Source: Micromussa lordhowensis
Lineage: Eukaryota; Cnidaria; Anthozoa; Scleractinia; Lobophylliidae
NCBI GenBank assembly: GCA_964020085.1
Contig: OZ026604.1
Coordinates: 28,506,618 to 28,570,617 of the forward strand
DNA length: 64,000 nucleotides
Direction of reading: 5' to 3'
Positions 1 to 13,000 of the stretch are shown piece by piece (position 1 is the stretch's first letter; each line of letters begins with the position of its first letter). Below the pieces are notes generated by a model. It was not told the origin of the DNA. It saw only the letters and a list, made by a program, of their open reading frames with translations, and searched no databases. The position numbers and the translations under genes are program-made.

Positions 1-15
1 TAATATTTATTTCAG

Positions 16-3002
16 ATATCACAGAGGTGGGGTCTAAGAAGGATCAAGATCATCCGTCTGTAGCAGGACTAGAAAGTAAGTAGTGTTTACAGCAGAGACC
101 AATGTCCAGTTTCTCTTTACAGTATCAATATATTGTCAAGGAGACAGGTTAGGAGAATAAAATATAAACTATCAGCCAGGGAATAGTGTTGATCAGTGGC
201 CCGACTAAAACATCGAATTAAGGAAGTGCGCAGATTTAATTGGATAATGCACAACTAAAAGCTCAGAGTTAAAACAAAGCGACATGCATAGCAGTCACTG
301 CAGTCAGTAACAGAAAGTGATATTTTAAACTTTGGAATTCCATTGAATAATACCGATGATAAAATCATTTTTTCCTGGAGAGATTATTATAATCGAATCG
401 TTTTTCTATTTTGTAATCCACCAGTTCCCACAACAATAACCCAAGCCCCTAAAGATGTATCAGTAGTTCAGGGTGAATCCGGGATCTTTTTCTGCAAGGC
501 GAGAGGTCACCCAGCACCTCATATCGCGTGGGCAGCAGGGCCAAACGGTGACCAACCCATCCCCTCTGAGGAGAGGTTCAGGATCTTACCTAGTGGCTCC
601 TTGGTAATCGGTCACGTGAATTTTACAGACAAAGGCATGTATCGCTGCGTTGCGTCAAATCCTGCGGGGAGTGCTACAGCAGCAGCAACTCTTAGTGTGA
701 CAGGTAAGGAACCGGTAAAACTGGCTACGGAAATCTGGTGCAAACCAGGCAGACTCCTTTAAGAGTGTGTCTTTAGCACTTGTTGCTTTTACAGATGCTC
801 ATCTCGGCGCGTAACCTTCATTGCTGGACGGAAAATGGATACAATACCAAATAGTTTGAAAAAGCACCAAATATCCTTTTAGGAAGCCATCGAGCAAATC
901 CCAGTAAACGAGAAAGTAATAGTTATCTGAATTGCAAAAATCCTCGCAACTCCTAAACTGTTACCTTTATTGTTCAAAAACCATATATAACAAAGTGTAT
1001 TTCTTTACATTCTCTCGTACGTTTAGATCTTGACGAGTGCAGCGCCCGCAGTCATGATTGTCAGCAGGTGTGTGTCAATACTGAGGGCAGCTTCAGGTGT
1101 GAGTGTCATTCTGGATTCATGTTGAACAGAGACAGGAAGAGCTGTCAAGGTATTGTAACGTTACGTTTTTTTGGAATATTTGCACTTTTCGACTGTTTGT
1201 AGCCTGATGGTGGAGACATGGTTAGTGCGCTCGACTCCGGATCGAGTGGTCTGGATTAGAGCCCTTGCCGAGGACATTGTGTTGTGTTCTTAGGCAAGAC
1301 GCCTGACTCTCATAGTACCTCTCTCCACCCGTGTGTTTAAATGGCTTCTGGCGAATTTAATGCTGGGGGTAACCCTGCAATGGACTGGCATCCCATCCAG
1401 GGGGGAGTAGGAATACTCCTAGTCGCTTCATGCTTCAGAAACCGGGATAAGCTCCGGCGAGATGGGCCACTTGACTCGTATACAGACTTTACTTCACAGA
1501 AGCTTGTGAAGTAAATCGTTGTGTTTTCAGATGTAGATGAGTGCACAGTCGGTAGCCATTTTTGTGATGATATTTGTCATAACACGCTGGGAAGCTTTAC
1601 CTGTCACTGTAGACCAGGATACAGGCTAATGGCCGACCTCAAAACATGTTTAGGTACTGAAACCGTACGCTTTGCTTTCTACGCTGTTGATATTTTATCC
1701 CTTCCTAATTAAAATTGAGTTCAGTATTTGGGCTAGGGTAAGGGTTTGTTTTCTGGCTGTCCAGAATTTATTTTTATATGGAAAAAGAAGGATAACAAAG
1801 CGAGGTAAAATATAAGTCAGCCTTCACCATTTGCCTTCGTTCGAACCACTTTTAGCTGTATGAAAGAGATAATAACATTTAATAAAACAATTATTAGATT
1901 TGGTTGTTGTGATATCCAGAATAATCAAGGTCTCGGTAAGGGTTATCAGCCGAAGCCGAAGGCTTCGGCTGATAACCCTTACCTCGACCACGATTATTCT
2001 GGATATCACAAAAACCTCATCCAATAATTGTTTATAATCTCAGACTAGGCATAAAGATGGCAAACTGTACAACCAACCTTAAATTTTGTGTTCTCCAAAT
2101 ACCAGAAATCGGTAAATCGTATCCGTTAATGAATTATTTTCCCTGTTTGTTCAGATGTCGATGAGTGCACAGAGCCTGGTCATGGCTGTTCACAGTTGTG
2201 TAACAACACGATGGGAGGTTACAACTGTTACTGTCTGAAAGGCTTCTGGTTGAAAAAAGACAACAAAACATGCCTGGGTAAGTTTGGCAAACTTTCGTAC
2301 AGTTTCTTTACCGTCAATCTGAACGTGAATTTCCTTCGAGTTCAGTGATCGAAAAAAAAACACCGTGTTTATGTCATTGGCTTAAGTTAATATTTCCATT
2401 CTTTCAGATAACCACATCATGTTAGACAGTTCCAAACCGGCCACTCTCTCAGCTGGTATGGGAGCGTTCGTTGCGATTGCGTCCGTGAGCGTGTTGATCG
2501 TTATTGGTACTGTGATATGCGTAGCACGTTACAGAAGGAGAGCAAGATTAAGAGGCAGTGATATGCTAGAGGTAAATGAAAATTATCTTTTAACTTGTCA
2601 AAGCTTTAAAATAAGAATTTTGCTTAAAATATGTTTCATATGAAATCACTTCGTCCGGCAGCTACTCTTAAAAGATACAATTCAATTCTGGCAACTTTCA
2701 AGATCAGTTTTGTGAGTTTTTCACGTTTTAAGCCAATCAAAAGCAACATCGACCTGTCACTCTTTTTTATGTCTCTGTCACCAAAGCTAACTGGGTTTTT
2801 GATTGGTGGTGTAATGGAAAGCCAACTGAAGCTGTCATAGACGTTATAGCGTAGTTTGTTTTACTGTTTTTATAAACGCAGTTCAAGGACACATATAGAT
2901 TTGAACTTATTCATGGTTAAAATTTGTAGCATGAGCTTAACAGGTTTTATTTTTGTTCTTTGACAGGGGGAAAAGAAATCCTTGTTCTCTTGGATGGAGT
3001 AA
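16..3002 (+). CDS. Ig/cbEGF type I membrane protein, hemicentin-like (3' part)
   Basis: Partial gene; the 5' end lies outside the window. Exons, read from splice borders and phase: 16-75, 425-703, 1027-1149, 1531-1653, 2155-2277, 2408-2571 and 2967-3002 (TAA at 3000-3002). All internal borders are phase 1 until the last, phase 0, and the reading frame closes. The 425-703 exon encodes an Ig I-set domain (FFCKARG ... [10 protein letters not shown]). Three 123-nt exons each encode one cbEGF domain starting D-[LV]-D-E-C and ending in C-[QL]. The 2408-2571 exon carries a hydrophobic helix ([16 protein letters not shown]) followed by a basic stop-transfer stretch (RYRRRARLR). The tail is short and ends WME. 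Ig followed by cbEGF resembles hemicentin and fibulin-like matrix proteins, but a transmembrane end is not typical of hemicentin. The role is probably adhesion or matrix contact, by inference. Exon structure is firm; the name is approximate. Confidence 0.82.
1208..1492 (+). mobile_element. tRNA-derived SINE copy in an intron
   Basis: This is about 285 bp lying in the intron between the first and second cbEGF exons. It matches the copies at 50113-50410 (reverse) and 50440-50743 (forward) along its length. The head carries an A-box-like TGGTTAGTGCG, and the body shares CTTAGGCAAGAC and GGGGGTAACCCTGC. The B box seen as GGTTCGATCCC in the 50.4-kb copy is mutated here, so this copy looks older. 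Confidence 0.7.
1908..2010. repeat. Foldback palindrome, about 45-bp arms
   Basis: The arms start TGTGATATCCAGAATAAT and return as ATTATTCTGGATATCACA, with a centre GCCGAAGCCGAAGGCTTCGGC. Pairing is nearly complete, so the segment could form a long hairpin. It sits in the intron before the third cbEGF exon. No coding content. Confidence 0.75.
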
Positions 3003-3176
3003 CATGTTCTCGCCTATTTAAGACTTGTTGTGACGTGTGTTTTTTTTCTTACCATATTGTCGCTGTTAAAATGACCGAATGAACTTGAACGAAAACTGAA
3101 CTTCTCTGTAAAGAAAATCTATTTTTGTAAGAACGTTTTGTATTTATTTTTATAGCTAAATTGAAAAGTGTTTCTA

Positions 3177-3182
3177 AATAAA
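3177..3182 (+). promoter_or_regulatory. Polyadenylation signal of the Ig/EGF gene
   Basis: AATAAA lies 175 nt after the stop codon at 3000-3002 and is the first canonical signal downstream. It supports a short single-exon 3' UTR. Confidence 0.55.
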
Positions 3183-3202
3183 TTTACATTTCAAACAACA
3201 AA

Positions 3203-3984
3203 GATTTTTACTTTTACTTAGCTTATCACCTGTTTTCTTTTGTTTGTTTGTTTGTTTTTTTTTACATTTATTTCACGTCCTTGTGATACGGTAAAGTGCT
3301 GCTTGATACACCAGGTTGGGGGGAGGGGAGGGTAGGGTACCTGAAGCTTCTTACCTCCACATGGATACATACCTTTGCAAACAAATTCACTGTACACGCT
3401 TAAAACAATTTGATGGTGTCTTAAAAACTTTGAGTTTTTCATGCGAAGTGATAGGGGTATGGGCTACTATCGTCTCGGTCCATAAACACGCCAAAAAAGA
3501 ACTTGGCCAATATCCAGCCATCTTGACCTCACACTTGGTCAATAACCCATATGAAAAATGAGCTTAACAAGTTTTGGTAAATTTTTCGTATTTCTTTCTG
3601 GAATTGATCGCTGCCGTTACATAGTTTTTAGACCGATTTGCGTACTGAAAAGATCCAGATAATTACGAAATTCCAAGGTAAAATATAAATCTATTTTTCA
3701 CTAGGCGTCGTCCTTGGCGTCGCCTTCGTCTCTTGTTATGGCACCTTGTCAAGGTAAGCCCTCCAAAGCTATTTTTAGTGATGTATGCAAAGCCCCTTTG
3801 GATGTTCACTTGAGTACATTTCACGTCTCGGGTTTAGCCATCTCTGGACTCTCCTGGGATCTTTGAAGCCAATAGTGGTCTCAAAATAACTTGAGAGGGA
3901 TTACCTTTAATGTAAGGGTTATTTGGGGACTATAACGCACGGACTGATACCTTACTAATGCCTGACAAATAACGCTCGTCTCTT
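3203..3984. other. Convergent intergenic spacer
   Basis: This lies between the 3' ends of the (+) Ig/EGF gene and the (-) PAN/EGF gene. It contains a TTTG microsatellite near 3239-3257 and otherwise nothing recognisable. The short open frames here have no domain signature. Confidence 0.5.
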
Positions 3985-3990
3985 TTTATT
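3985..3990 (-). promoter_or_regulatory. Polyadenylation signal of the PAN/EGF gene
   Basis: TTTATT on the plus strand reads AATAAA on the gene strand, about 95 nt after the stop codon at 4085-4083. Confidence 0.45.
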
Positions 3991-4082
3991 GGTTTGTTAA
4001 ATGAATAATTGTTCATCTTGCTCTAAATCTGGCCTAATTAATAATTACAAGTATACGTCGTGCATAAAGCAGTTTAATTTTT

Positions 4083-7055
4083 CTACAGTAATGTTATGGT
4101 CACTTGACCATGACCAGATGTTTTAAAACAGCATGCGTTTTGCTGATTTGTTCCGACGTTATAAGATCCTCCCCCTCCCCCACAGGAGTCAGGTTTATCA
4201 TCTCCACTGCTTCCACCAGAGTACCCTCCGCCTCCGCCAGCACCTCCTCCGAATCCAGCTGCACCAGCACCACAACCAAATCCTCCTACAACACTGTTAG
4301 TCCGGGCTCTTCCACCCACTCCTCCCTGAAGAAATCCCTTACCTCCTTCTCCACCTACTGCTATTGTACCATTAAAATTCTTTCCACTTCTTCCACTGGA
4401 GTAAAACCCACCACCACCACCACCTAGAGGAAAAGACATATAGACTCTTTGCTGTATCTGTTATACCTTGAAAGGAAGTTTTTCATAGGTTTTAGTACTA
4501 TTCTCCTCTTATTATTTAATAACGTTTTATACAATTTAAAGATGACGTCAATGGTTTGCAGTTGACGGAACAATGAATAGAGAATAAGAAAGAAATGTGG
4601 ATTTAGCAAATGAGAGCTACCTATTGTAAATTAAAGACTAGCGGAGGTTTAAAATTGATCAACGAGGTTTGAACTGAAAATTCGTGACAAAACAAAGCAA
4701 AAAACAAAAAACAAAAAAATTGCGAGATCTTCGGTTATTTTCGTTCGTTTTAGTCTAATCTCACGGTCGCTTCTGGTTTGTGATTAGCTACCCGAGCGGG
4801 CAAGATGGAGCTATCTCGCCCTCTCGGGATTACCCGCTGTTTCCCGTAAGAATATAGGGTTGTTCTTTATGCCATGTAATAAATCTTTTTGACCAAGCTT
4901 GTTCGGCCAATATGGTTTGTGCGTGTTTGTAGATCTAAACTGCATCTCCGTCCATAAATCCAGAAAGAAAATACCTGGCCAATATACATTGGTCAATCAC
5001 CTATATTTAGTAAAAACATAACACCAACAGCGGTGGTTAACATTGGATTCCAACGTATTTTAATACTGAACTTGACGTTTCGTATGCTAGTCAACATACA
5101 TTTTCAAAAGAGACCGTTTCAGAAATACTCTTTATATCCGGCGTAATTATCATAGGTCTGAAAGTGAAGAATGATCATCGCAGTATATTTTCTAAGTTAA
5201 GCAATTGGAAAGAAGAAGCCTGAAAAAAAATTAGGGCTTCAACGGAATTCGAACGCCTGACCTCCGCGATACCGGTGCGATGCTCTACTAACTGAGCTAT
5301 GAAGCCACACATTGGGAGCGAGGTTCTTCTTTCCAATTGCTTAAATTGGAAAATATACTGCGATGATCATTCTTCACTTTCATCCACAACCGCAGTTCAT
5401 GTATGAATTATTTCGTATATACATCACATCCTATCATAGGTCTGAAACCTAGACTGAGAAAAATGATCTGCAGCATAAACTTGACCAATCTAGACGTCAT
5501 ATGAAAAGAAACAGCTAGAAGTAATCTGATAACATCTTTATTAGCGTTACCATTTTGTAGCAGGAGCTTTCTCGAATCTTAAAGAGCGGCTTGGAGCAAA
5601 GATGGCAAGGAGCAAATTCGGAAGCAAGAATGGCTGAGCGTGCGAATGAGGTCGATTTTGTCCTTGTCAGGTGTGAATGAATCCCAGTTAGTGTAGAGGC
5701 CTTTGGATGTCTTCTTCCAGAAGACAAATGCCTGGGGGTACTTCCATGTGAAAAGTTCGTGGATGCTCGCCGCCCGGTCTTCTCTCCTTCACAGCAGCTG
5801 GTAATCTATTCCGTGCTTAGGGTGTCTTTTAGGGTCATGCAAAGCTCAAGCTACGCACAGATTGGTCACGAGCATCCCCGAGTACCCTCCCCTTCTCCCT
5901 GGGAACAGACGTGTGTCGAGGTACTGCTTGACAAGGATGTCTAAACATGGAATCCTATTATCTTATTCATATTGAATGGTAAATTTGATGCAATAGTGTC
6001 AACTATTTAGATACCGTTTAAACTCATTAGCAGTGTCTTTGCTATCAAACACGGTGACAGTGTCACCAACATATCTGAACCAAAGGGAAACCCATCTTTG
6101 TTATAAGCCGCACTTAAAGATCTGAGAAAAAAACTCCTGCTGCAAGTTACCCTCAAGGTAAAATGTTGAACGTTATATCTCTAATAAGAGATCATGGTGC
6201 ATCATTATTTAACAATCTTCCAATAAACATTAAGACTTTGTCTGTAATGGATCGTTTCCAGGCTATTTCCGCTTTTTATTCTTAGGCTCTCTTTAGAACA
6301 ATTTTTTTAATCCAGTTTAATTATTAAGAGAATACTATTCTTATTTTTTTCTTGGAGCTTCAGTGACATTTTTAACTGTATATTTTTAAAGTGGTCAGTT
6401 TTATAGGGCCCCGTTGATAGCTGTCCTGTGACTGAAGGGGTCAACCTGTTTAAATATTAATTATTAAGCTTAACAATAACATTCCTGTAAAAACTGATGT
6501 TGGCCAAGTTAACTTGATTACATAATGTACTGTTACCTGCAAAACGACCAGCAGCAGTCTGTGCTCCATGTCCTTTGCTGCCTCCTGACCATGACTTGTA
6601 CCCAGGCTTCCCTATTGTGTTGTTGTTGGCATCACATCCTGCATGTCTTGAGGATACTCTATCTACGCCTCCTCCACCTCCAGCTATTATCAATGACGTA
6701 TTGCTTCCTCTCACTACAAATGTTGCGCCACCGCCCCCTGAACCATATCGCTCTTTGTTAATTCCTCCTTCTTGACCAATAAGAATATGAATTATTTCAC
6801 CTTTGTATAAGCTGAAAGTTCCAATCATTCTTGCACCTCTTCCTCGGAACTGAGCACTGTTACTCCCTGTATCGTATCCTCCTGCTGCTCCTACTGCTTC
6901 TATTCGATAATCACCAGTGCACGGCACAGTCCACAGCTGAATACCGCTGGACAGTGTGACTTGACCGTCATGATCCTTGCCTGTGTAGTTGCTACCAAGT
7001 GTTGTCGGACCATATCTTCCACTCGCTCCAAGATTTGTGAACACCGCACTGAAAG
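4083..7055 (-). CDS. Glycine-rich (ALK/LTK-like) domain exons
   Basis: There are two exons, 7055-6537 and 4423-4083, joined in phase 1 across a 2.1-kb intron. The first begins [17 protein letters not shown] and runs through [19 protein letters not shown] and IIAGGGGG, the repeating pattern of the glycine-rich region of ALK-type receptors. The second is more than one third glycine ([29 protein letters not shown]) and ends VTITLL before the stop. Family knowledge: this fold binds ligands in ALK/LTK. Its function here, without a kinase, is unknown. Confidence 0.72.
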
Positions 7056-10000
7056 CTGGGTAATAAAAAGAACAAATTTATTATGCAAAGTTTTATATCT
7101 GCATGTCTTTGATTCGTTGTGCAAGTATTTGTGTTTGATGGAAAGTAACCTACTTTAAGCCTTGGCCAAACGGAGTCGCAAGTAGACGCAAGTTGAAAAC
7201 TTGCGTCTACTTGCGATCCCGTTTGGCCAGGACTTGCGTGCACTTGCGTTGACTTGCGATGACTTGCGCTCACTTTGGTCGAGATCAAATTTGCACGCAA
7301 GTCAATGCAAGTTTTTCACCGTTTGGCCACCCAACCCAAGTCAACGCAAGTCAACGCAAGATGAGAGACGTCAATATCCACAATATCCGCCATTTTGCTT
7401 GCTTTAATACGTGTGGTTACATTTTCGCTGCGCGGGACTGAGCCCTTATTAGCCTTGAAAAGGTTTTTTTTTTTGCGACTTGCGCTAACTTGCAAGGAAA
7501 CTTGCGAGTTCGTTTGGCCACCCAACGCAAGTCTCTACGCAATTTCAACTTGCCGCTACTTGCGACTACTTGCGGCTCCGTTTGACCAGGACTTAACGCT
7601 GCTTGTCCTTCTCCATTTTCAGGCGTTGTTATTCACATTGGATAAATATTGCCGTTGCAAGGTTGAGCAGCAGTATTTCCTGATAAACGGAATTGATAGG
7701 CACCTGAAAGATCGAGGGTGGTGTACTAGTCTATACTTTCTGTGTGCTATCTCTTTTCAACAGCAACAAAAACACTCGAGATTTGACTTCAAAGGAAAAT
7801 TGACCAAAACCTACACATATAGAAACGTTTGACGTGATAGGATCTGATCCCGGCCTCTGCGCTATGCCTTAAGGGCAATTTTAGAAGACACTTTTAACTA
7901 AATCTGCTCTTTAAGTCTGAACTTAAACGTTTTCCTGGACTGACGGAAATAAAAGAGACAGGGGAGTTAAGACAAGCGGGAGATGATAGTAGCGGGAGAG
8001 GGATAGATGAGGGTAGTACGTGTCTCTTCCGGAGCATGAGTAAATATAAGCTGAAAGCAGATTGCTTTTCCACGTTCCGATTTGTACATCATGATTGGTC
8101 TTTAAGACAAACCAGAGTTCATAGTCTACAATTGAAGGACCCCTCAGTGTTATTACAGATTGCATGGAAGCTGCAGTTGTGTACGTGTTTTGCTGGCACA
8201 CTCGTCGATATCTAAAACAAAGGTAGGTTTAATAATTGCTAGTGTGCAGAATAGTCAATTATCGATCGCCGCATGATCAATTTCGTTATGATGTAACAAA
8301 AGATAGATGAAAAGGAAGTTCATAACGAACCTTAACATTGCAACTCTGATACAGGTGGACAGAAGCCACCAAATTCAGTATAGAAAACAACAGATTGGAT
8401 CAGATAACAAAATCCTTAACGAATGTCTATCACCGATCGCAGCACTGGAAGCAAAGTTTATAGTTACCAGTACAGTTGATGCCATCTCCACGAAATCCAT
8501 CCTTGCAGCTACAATTGAAGGAACCCTGAGTGTTAACACAAGTGGCATGGAGGCTGCAGTTGTTTGTTCTGATGGCACACTCATCGATATCTAAACAAAG
8601 ATAATCAATTATTTGGCCAGCTAGAATTACTGAGTACTGAACTCATGACCCAGTCTCAGATATCGCAGCACTGGAAGCAAAGTTTATAGTTACCAGTACA
8701 GTTGATGCCATCTCCACGAAATCCATCCTTGCAGCTACAATTGAAGGAACCCTGAGTGTTAACACAAGTGGCATGGACGCTGCAGTTGTTTGTTCTGATG
8801 GCACACTCATCGATATCTAAACAAAGATAATCAATTATTTGGCCAGCTAGAATTACTGAGTACTGAACTCATGACCCAGTCTCAGATATCGCAGCACTGG
8901 AAGCAAAGTTTATAGTTACCAGTACAGTTGATGCCATCTCCACGAAATCCATCCTTGCAGCTACAATTGAAGGAACCCTGAGTGTTAACACAAGTGGCAT
9001 GGAGGCTGCAGTTGTTTGTTCTGATGGCACACTCATCGATATCTAAACAAAGATAATCAATTATTTGGCCAGCTAGAATTACTGAGTACTGAACTCATAA
9101 CCCAGTCTCAGATATCGCAGCACTGGAAGCAAAGTTTATAGTTACCAGTACAGTTGATGCCATCTCCACGAAATCCAGCCTTGCAGCTACAATTGAAGGA
9201 ACCCTGAGTGTTAACACAAGTGGCATGGAGGCTGCAGTTGTTTGTTCTGATGGCACACTCATCGATATCTAAACAAAGATAATAAATTATTTGGCCAGCT
9301 AGAATTACTGAGTACTGAACTCATGACCCAGTCTCAGATATCGCAGCACTGGAAGCAAAGTTTATAGTTACCAGTACAGTTGATGCCATCTCCACGAAAT
9401 CCATCCTTGCAGCTACAATTGAAGGAACCCTGAGTGTTAACACAAGTGGCATGGAGGCTGCAGTTGTTTGTTCTGATGGCACACTCATCGATATCTAAAC
9501 AAAGATAATCAATTATTTGGCCAGCTAGAATTACTGAGTACTGAACTCATGACCCAGTCTCAGATATCGCAGCACTGGAAGCAAAGTTTATAGTTACCAG
9601 TACAGTTGATGCCATCTCCACGAAATCCATCCTTGCAGCTACAATTGAAGGAACCCTGAGTGTTAACACAAGTGGCATGGAGGCTGCAGTTGTTTGTTCT
9701 GATGGCACACTCATCGATATCTAAACAAAGATAATCAATTATTTGGCCAGCTAGAATTACTGAGTACTGAACTCATGACCCAGTCTCAGATATCGCAGCA
9801 CTGGAAGCAAAGTTTATAGTTACCAGTACAGTTGATGCCATCTCCACGAAATCCATCCTTGCAGCTACAATTGAAGGAACCCTGAGTGTTAACACAAGTG
9901 GCATGGAGGCTGCAGTTGTTTGTTCTGATGGCACACTCATCGATATCTAAACAAAGATAATCAATTATTTGGCCAGCTAGAATTACTGAGTACTGAACTC

Positions 10001-13000
10001 ATGACCCAGTCTCAGATATCGCAGCACTGGAAGCAAAGTTTATAGTTACCAGTACAGTTGATGCCATCTCCACGAAATCCATCCTTGCAGCTACAATTGA
10101 AGGAACCCTGAGTGTTAACACAAGTGGCATGGACGCTGCAGTTGTTTGTTCTGATGGCACACTCATCGATATCTAAACAAAGATAATCAATTATTTGGCC
10201 AGCTAGAATTACTGAGTACTGAACTCATGACCCAGTCTCAGATATCGCAGCACTGGAAGCAAAGTTTATAGTTACCAGTACAGTTGATGCCATCTCCACG
10301 AAATCCATCCTTGCAGCTACAATTGAAGGAACCCTGAGTGTTAACACAAGTGGCATGGAGGCTGCAGTTGTTTGTTCTGATGGCACACTCATCGATATCT
10401 AAACAAAGATAATCAATTATTTGGCCAGCTAGAATTACTGAGTACTGAACTCATGACCCAGTCTCAGATATCGCAGCACTGGAAGCAAAGTTTATAGTTA
10501 CCAGTACAGTTGATGCCATCTCCACGAAATCCATCCTTGCAGCTACAATTGAAGGAACCCTGAGTGTTAACACAAGTGGCATGGAGGCTGCAGTTGTTTG
10601 TTCTGATGGCACACTCATCGATATCTAAACAAAGATAATCAATTATTTGGCCAGCTAGAATTACTGAGTACTGAACTCATGACCCAGTCTCAGATATCGC
10701 AGCACTGGAAGCAAAGTTTATAGTTACCAGTACAGTTGATGCCATCTCCACGAAATCCATCCTTGCAGCTACAATTGAAGGAACCCTGAGTGTTAACACA
10801 AGTGGCATGGAGGCTGCAGTTGTTTGTTCTGATGGCACACTCATCGATATCTAAACAAAGATAATCAATTATTTGGCCAGCTAGAATTACTGAGTACTGA
10901 ACTCATGACCCAGTCTCAGATATCGCAGCACTGGAAGCAAAGTTTATAGTTACCAGTACAGTTGATGCCATCTCCACGAAATCCATCCTTGCAGCTACAA
11001 TTGAAGGAACCCTGAGTGTTAACACAAGTGGCATGGAGGCTGCAGTTGTTTGTTCTGATGGCACACTCATCGATATCTAAACAAAGATAATCAATTATTT
11101 GGCCAGCTAGAATTACTGAGTACTGAACTCATGACCCAGTCTCAGATATCGCAGCACTGGAAGCAAAGTTTATAGTTACCAGTACAGTTGATGCCATCTC
11201 CACGAAATCCATCCTTGCAGCTACAATTGAAGGAACCCTGAGTGTTAACACAAGTGGCATGGACGCTGCAGTTGTTTGTTCTGATGGCACACTCATCGAT
11301 ATCTAAACAAAGATAATCAATTATTTGGCCAGCTAGAATTACTGAGTACTGAACTCATGACCCAGTCTCAGATATCGCAGCACTGGAAGCAAAGTTTATA
11401 GTTACCAGTACAGTTGATGCCATCTCCACGAAATCCATCCTTGCAGCTACAATTGAAGGAACCCTGAGTGTTAACACAAGTGGCATGGAGGCTGCAGTTG
11501 TTTGTTCTGATGGCACACTCATCGATATCTAAACAAAGATAATCAATTATTTGGCCAGCTAGAATTACTGAGTACTGAACTCATGACCCAGTCTCAGATA
11601 TCGCAGCACTGGAAGCAAAGTTTATAGTTACCAGTACAGTTGATGCCATCTCCACGAAATCCATCCTTGCAGCTACAATTGAAGGAACCCTGAGTGTTAA
11701 CACAAGTGGCATGGAGGCTGCAGTTGTTTGTTCTGATGGCACACTCATCGATATCTAAACAAAGATAATCAATTATTTGGCCAGCTAGAATTACTGAGTA
11801 CTGAACTCATGACCCAGTCTCAGATATCGCAGCACTGGAAGCAAAGTTTATAGTTACCAGTACAGTTGATGCCATCTCCACGAAATCCATCCTTGCAGCT
11901 ACAATTGAAGGAACCCTGAGTGTTAACACAAGTGGCATGGACGCTGCAGTTGTTTGTTCTGATGGCACACTCATCGATATCTAAACAAAGATAATCAATT
12001 ATTTGGCCAGCTAGAATTACTGAGTACTGAACTCATGACCCAGTCTCAGATATCGCAGCACTGGAAGCAAAGTTTATAGTTACCAGTACAGTTGATGCCA
12101 TCTCCACGAAATCCATCCTTGCAGCTACAATTGAACGAACCCTGAGTGTTAACACAAGTGGCATGGAGGCTGCAGTTGTTTGTTCTGATGGCACACTCAT
12201 CGATATCTAAACAAAGATAATCAATTATTTGGCCAGCTAGAATTACTGAGTACTGAACTCATGACCCAGTCTCAGATATCGCAGCACTGGAAGCAAAGTT
12301 TATAGTTACCAGTACAGTTGATGCCATCTCCACGAAATCCATCCTTGCAGCTACAATTGAAGGAACCCTGAGTGTTAACACAAGTGGCATGGAGGCTGCA
12401 GTTGTTTGTTCTGATGGCACACTCATCGATATCTAAACAAAGATAATCAATTATTTGGCCAGCTAGAATTACTGAGTACTGAACTCATGACCCAGTCTCA
12501 GATATCGCAGCACTGGAAGCAAAGTTTATAGTTACCAGTACAGTTGATGCCATCTCCACGAAATCCATCCTTGCAGCTACAATTGAAGGAACCCTGAGTG
12601 TTAACACAAGTGGCATGGAGGCTGCAGTTGTTTGTTCTGATGGCACACTCATCGATATCTAAACAAAGATAATCAATTATTTGGCCAGCTAGAATTACTG
12701 AGTACTGAACTCATGACCCAGTCTCAGATATCGCAGCACTGGAAGCAAAGTTTATAGTTACCAGTACAGTTGATGCCATCTCCACGAAATCCATCCTTGC
12801 AGCTACAATTGAAGGAACCCTGAGTGTTAACACAAGTGGCATGGAGGCTGCAGTTGTTTGTTCTGATGGCACACTCATCGATATCTAAACAAAGATAATC
12901 AATTATTTGGCCAGCTAGAATTACTGAGTACTGAACTCATGACCCAGTCTCAGATATCGCAGCACTGGAAGCAAAGTTTATAGTTACCAGTACAGTTGAT

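Noticed and set aside
4104..4427. Plus-strand Ser/Thr-rich ORF
   Set aside because: Antisense of the glycine-rich exon; Ser/Thr richness is just the complement of Gly codons.
5234..5306. Ordinary functional tRNA-Thr gene
   Set aside because: C33, a weak anticodon stem and the long flanking inverted arms point to a repeat-embedded relic.
7395..7832. 145-codon plus ORF
   Set aside because: It begins inside the TTAA MITE and shows no domain.
8307..8594. Plus-strand ORF at the edge of the array
   Set aside because: It is the antisense of the minus-strand cbEGF exon, whose splice sites and domain are clear.
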